Assembly: GCF_937877005.1 (NCBI RefSeq)
Contig: NZ_CALEFV010000139.1
Coordinates: forward strand, 1-23,125
Direction: 5' to 3'
Source of the DNA: an uncultured Fibrobacter sp.
GTDB taxonomy: Bacteria; Fibrobacterota; Fibrobacteria; Fibrobacterales; Fibrobacteraceae
DNA length: 23,125 nt
Part shown: positions 22,070 through 23,125 of the stretch, piece after piece
How positions within the stretch are numbered: the first letter of the stretch is position 1
Layout of the letters: the number at the start of each line of letters is the position of its first letter
Made by a program: the position numbers and the translations under genes
The notes under the pieces: model-generated
What the model saw: the letters and a program-made list of their open reading frames with translations, nothing else
The model's database searches: none
Told to the model about the DNA's origin: nothing

Positions 22070-22496
22070 CTGTTTCTCCCTGTTCGGGTTCTATTATTTG
22101 TTCAAAGTCTTTGCCGATGTACACGGCAGCATCTACGACGGCGCGGCTACTGTGGACTACAAGTACATTTTTCGTCTTGAGTGCGCTGGCTAGCGCCTTC
22201 GCGCCTTCCCACTCGGGGTTTCTAAGCACAAGCACCGTCTCGTCGTAATTCTGCAGACGGTCATTTCTGGAACTCACGACATCAAATCCATTTTCGCGCA
22301 GGTAGGAGCGCATCTTGGTAGCCGCTCCCTGCATCCCGCAGCTGTTCAGTACCTCGACATCCCCCTTGTAGGTGCGTACTACCTTTTCTACTGGAACCTT
22401 CTTCTGTTCCTCTTCGCAACCCGTAAAAAGCAATGTGGCCATCAAGGCTATTGCGACGAAAGAAGAGCGAAATGTTTTGGCGTACATCAAGGACAT
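22056..22496 (-). CDS. Lipoprotein with LytR_C-type domain
   Basis: 146 residues with signal peptide and lipobox 'LFTGC' (Cys27), a short charged linker, then a domain (about 46-133). The domain reads 'GDVEVLNSCGMQGAATKMRSY', 'LRENGFDVV', 'ETVLVLRNPEWEGAKALASAL' and 'DAAVYIGKDFEQII'. This fits the C-terminal domain of LytR/CpsA/Psr proteins (LytR_C: 'VEVLNGTG..G.A', '.L...GF.V', 'IGKDF'), here without the catalytic LCP part. Envelope binding is likely; the ligand is unknown. Such genes often sit next to rsfS in other bacteria (from memory, not checked). A second ATG at 22487 is also possible; AGGA lies 3 nt before the first. It heads the rsfS-argS operon. Confidence 0.82.
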   Translation of the reverse strand: MSLMYAKTFRSSFVAIALMATLLFTGCEEEQKKVPVEKVVRTYKGDVEVLNSCGMQGAATKMRSYLRENGFDVVSSRNDRLQNYDETVLVLRNPEWEGAKALASALKTKNVLVVHSSRAVVDAAVYIGKDFEQIIEPEQGETDDNE

Positions 22497-22542
22497 TTTC
22501 CTATTGAAATTTAGAAAAAATGCGCCTTGCTTGTCATTCAGC

Positions 22543-23125
22543 TTACCTACAGTAATAACTCGTTCTCCATGGGCATCCGCCGTAGAAGTGGCGGTAGGGG
22601 CCGTAAGCCTTGAAGGCGTCGTTTTCGTTGATGAACATTACCTTGAAGGTCATGTTGTCGTTGGGCTTATATTCCAGGGCAATGTCGGGGAGGATGATGT
22701 CTATGTTTCCCTGTCGCACATCCTCGCGGGCAATTGGCGTGCCGAAACGGAAATTGGAATATAGCGGCATCCAGAGGCCCATGTTTGCGTACAAGTGAAG
22801 CTCCGGTGAAAATTCGTAGGCAAAATGCGCCATGTAGCTTTGCTGGGCAAAGGAACCGAAAGATCCTCCCATGAAACTCACGGAGTAGGTGTAGGCGACT
22901 TTGAGCGCGGGGTCAAATGTTTCATGCCGCACCAGGCGCTCGGGGTTGAAATGTTCGCGGTTCCAGGGAATGCCGTCGTCGGGAACGATGTAAACCGTAT
23001 CGACAATGGTGTCTTTGGGGGCGTTTTTTGCAAGGGTAGAGTCTTTTTTGGCTGTAGAAACAATAGCTGGGTCTGCCTTTATGGGGTTTTCAGCAAAAGC
23101 AAATGCTACGAATACTATTGTCAGC
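22543..23125 (-). CDS. Exported protein, possible outer-membrane beta-barrel (start beyond window)
   Basis: The frame is open from the stop at 22543 to the right edge, so the start codon lies outside. The first visible residues are the end of a signal peptide ('LTIVFVAFAFA'), then a Lys/Ala/Asp-rich linker ('KADPAIVSTAKKDSTLA') and 'DTVYIVPDDGIPWNREHFN'. The rest alternates aromatic and polar residues, such as 'MAHFAYEFSPELHLYANMGL' and 'IILPDIALEYKPNDNMTFKV'. This suits beta strands of an outer-membrane or surface protein, with a short Cys/Arg tail ('GGCPWRTSYYCR'). Not recognised. A shorter start at 22932 (GTG) would remove the signal peptide and is rejected. The stop is 46 nt before the LytR_C lipoprotein gene, so it may be the first gene of that operon. 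Confidence 0.78.
   Translation of the reverse strand, partial: LTIVFVAFAFAENPIKADPAIVSTAKKDSTLAKNAPKDTIVDTVYIVPDDGIPWNREHFNPERLVRHETFDPALKVAYTYSVSFMGGSFGSFAQQSYMAHFAYEFSPELHLYANMGLWMPLYSNFRFGTPIAREDVRQGNIDIILPDIALEYKPNDNMTFKVMFINENDAFKAYGPYRHFYGGCPWRTSYYCR

Overview
The window looks like a chromosomal segment of a Fibrobacter or close relative (Fibrobacterota, FCB superphylum). The main clue is the secreted protein at 18742-19857, whose C-terminal half has the layout of the Fibrobacter succinogenes major paralogous (FISUMP) domain. Supporting clues are lipoproteins with a 'C-D-D-S-S-S' start after the lipobox, an EF-G resembling mitochondrial EF-G1, and several -10 regions that read TAnnTTTG, the motif known from Bacteroidetes promoters. 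No rRNA, tRNA, CRISPR array, insertion sequence or phage gene was seen. The content is mostly housekeeping genes mixed with lineage-specific envelope proteins.

Layout. Most genes are on the minus strand. Positions 1-1728 (-): an NlpC/P60 hydrolase, prephenate dehydratase (pheA) and the start of RNase PH (rph). Positions 1828-3072 (+): a lipoprotein gene split by one in-frame TAA; its intact paralog is at 7096-8223 (-). Positions 3125-6011 (-): dprA, an ftsB/divIC-like gene and an OpgB/MdoB-like phosphoglycerol transferase. mazG (+, 6010-6825) diverges from dprA, and the two start codons overlap in one CATG. Positions 6887-7035 (+) hold a candidate stand-alone structured RNA with its own -10 box and a strong terminator. 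fusA (8492-10621, -) is followed by a run of four hairpins. A small TRL-like lipoprotein (+) and an EcsC-like protein (-) share a bidirectional terminator. Positions 12024-14539 (-): a DEAD-box helicase, map and a small unknown gene. Positions 14562-18567 (-): purU, a membrane protein, pyrE, a lipoprotein and a likely outer-membrane protein. The FISUMP gene follows (+). Positions 19942-22496 (-): a LytR_C-domain lipoprotein, rsfS and argS, each overlapping the next by 14 nt. The window ends inside a secreted protein gene.

How the genes fit together. The set covers translation (fusA, map, argS, rsfS, helicase), nucleotide and one-carbon metabolism (pyrE, purU, mazG), phenylalanine synthesis, DNA uptake/recombination (dprA), division (ftsB) and the cell envelope. 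I see no complete new defence or metabolic system. The least explained elements are the candidate RNA, the nonsense-split lipoprotein and its paralog, the heptamer repeats with inverted copies at 11891-11963 and 19852-19908, the fusA 3' hairpin array, and the near-leaderless TAnnTTTG promoters. All function calls rest on motif recognition by eye; no database search was run.
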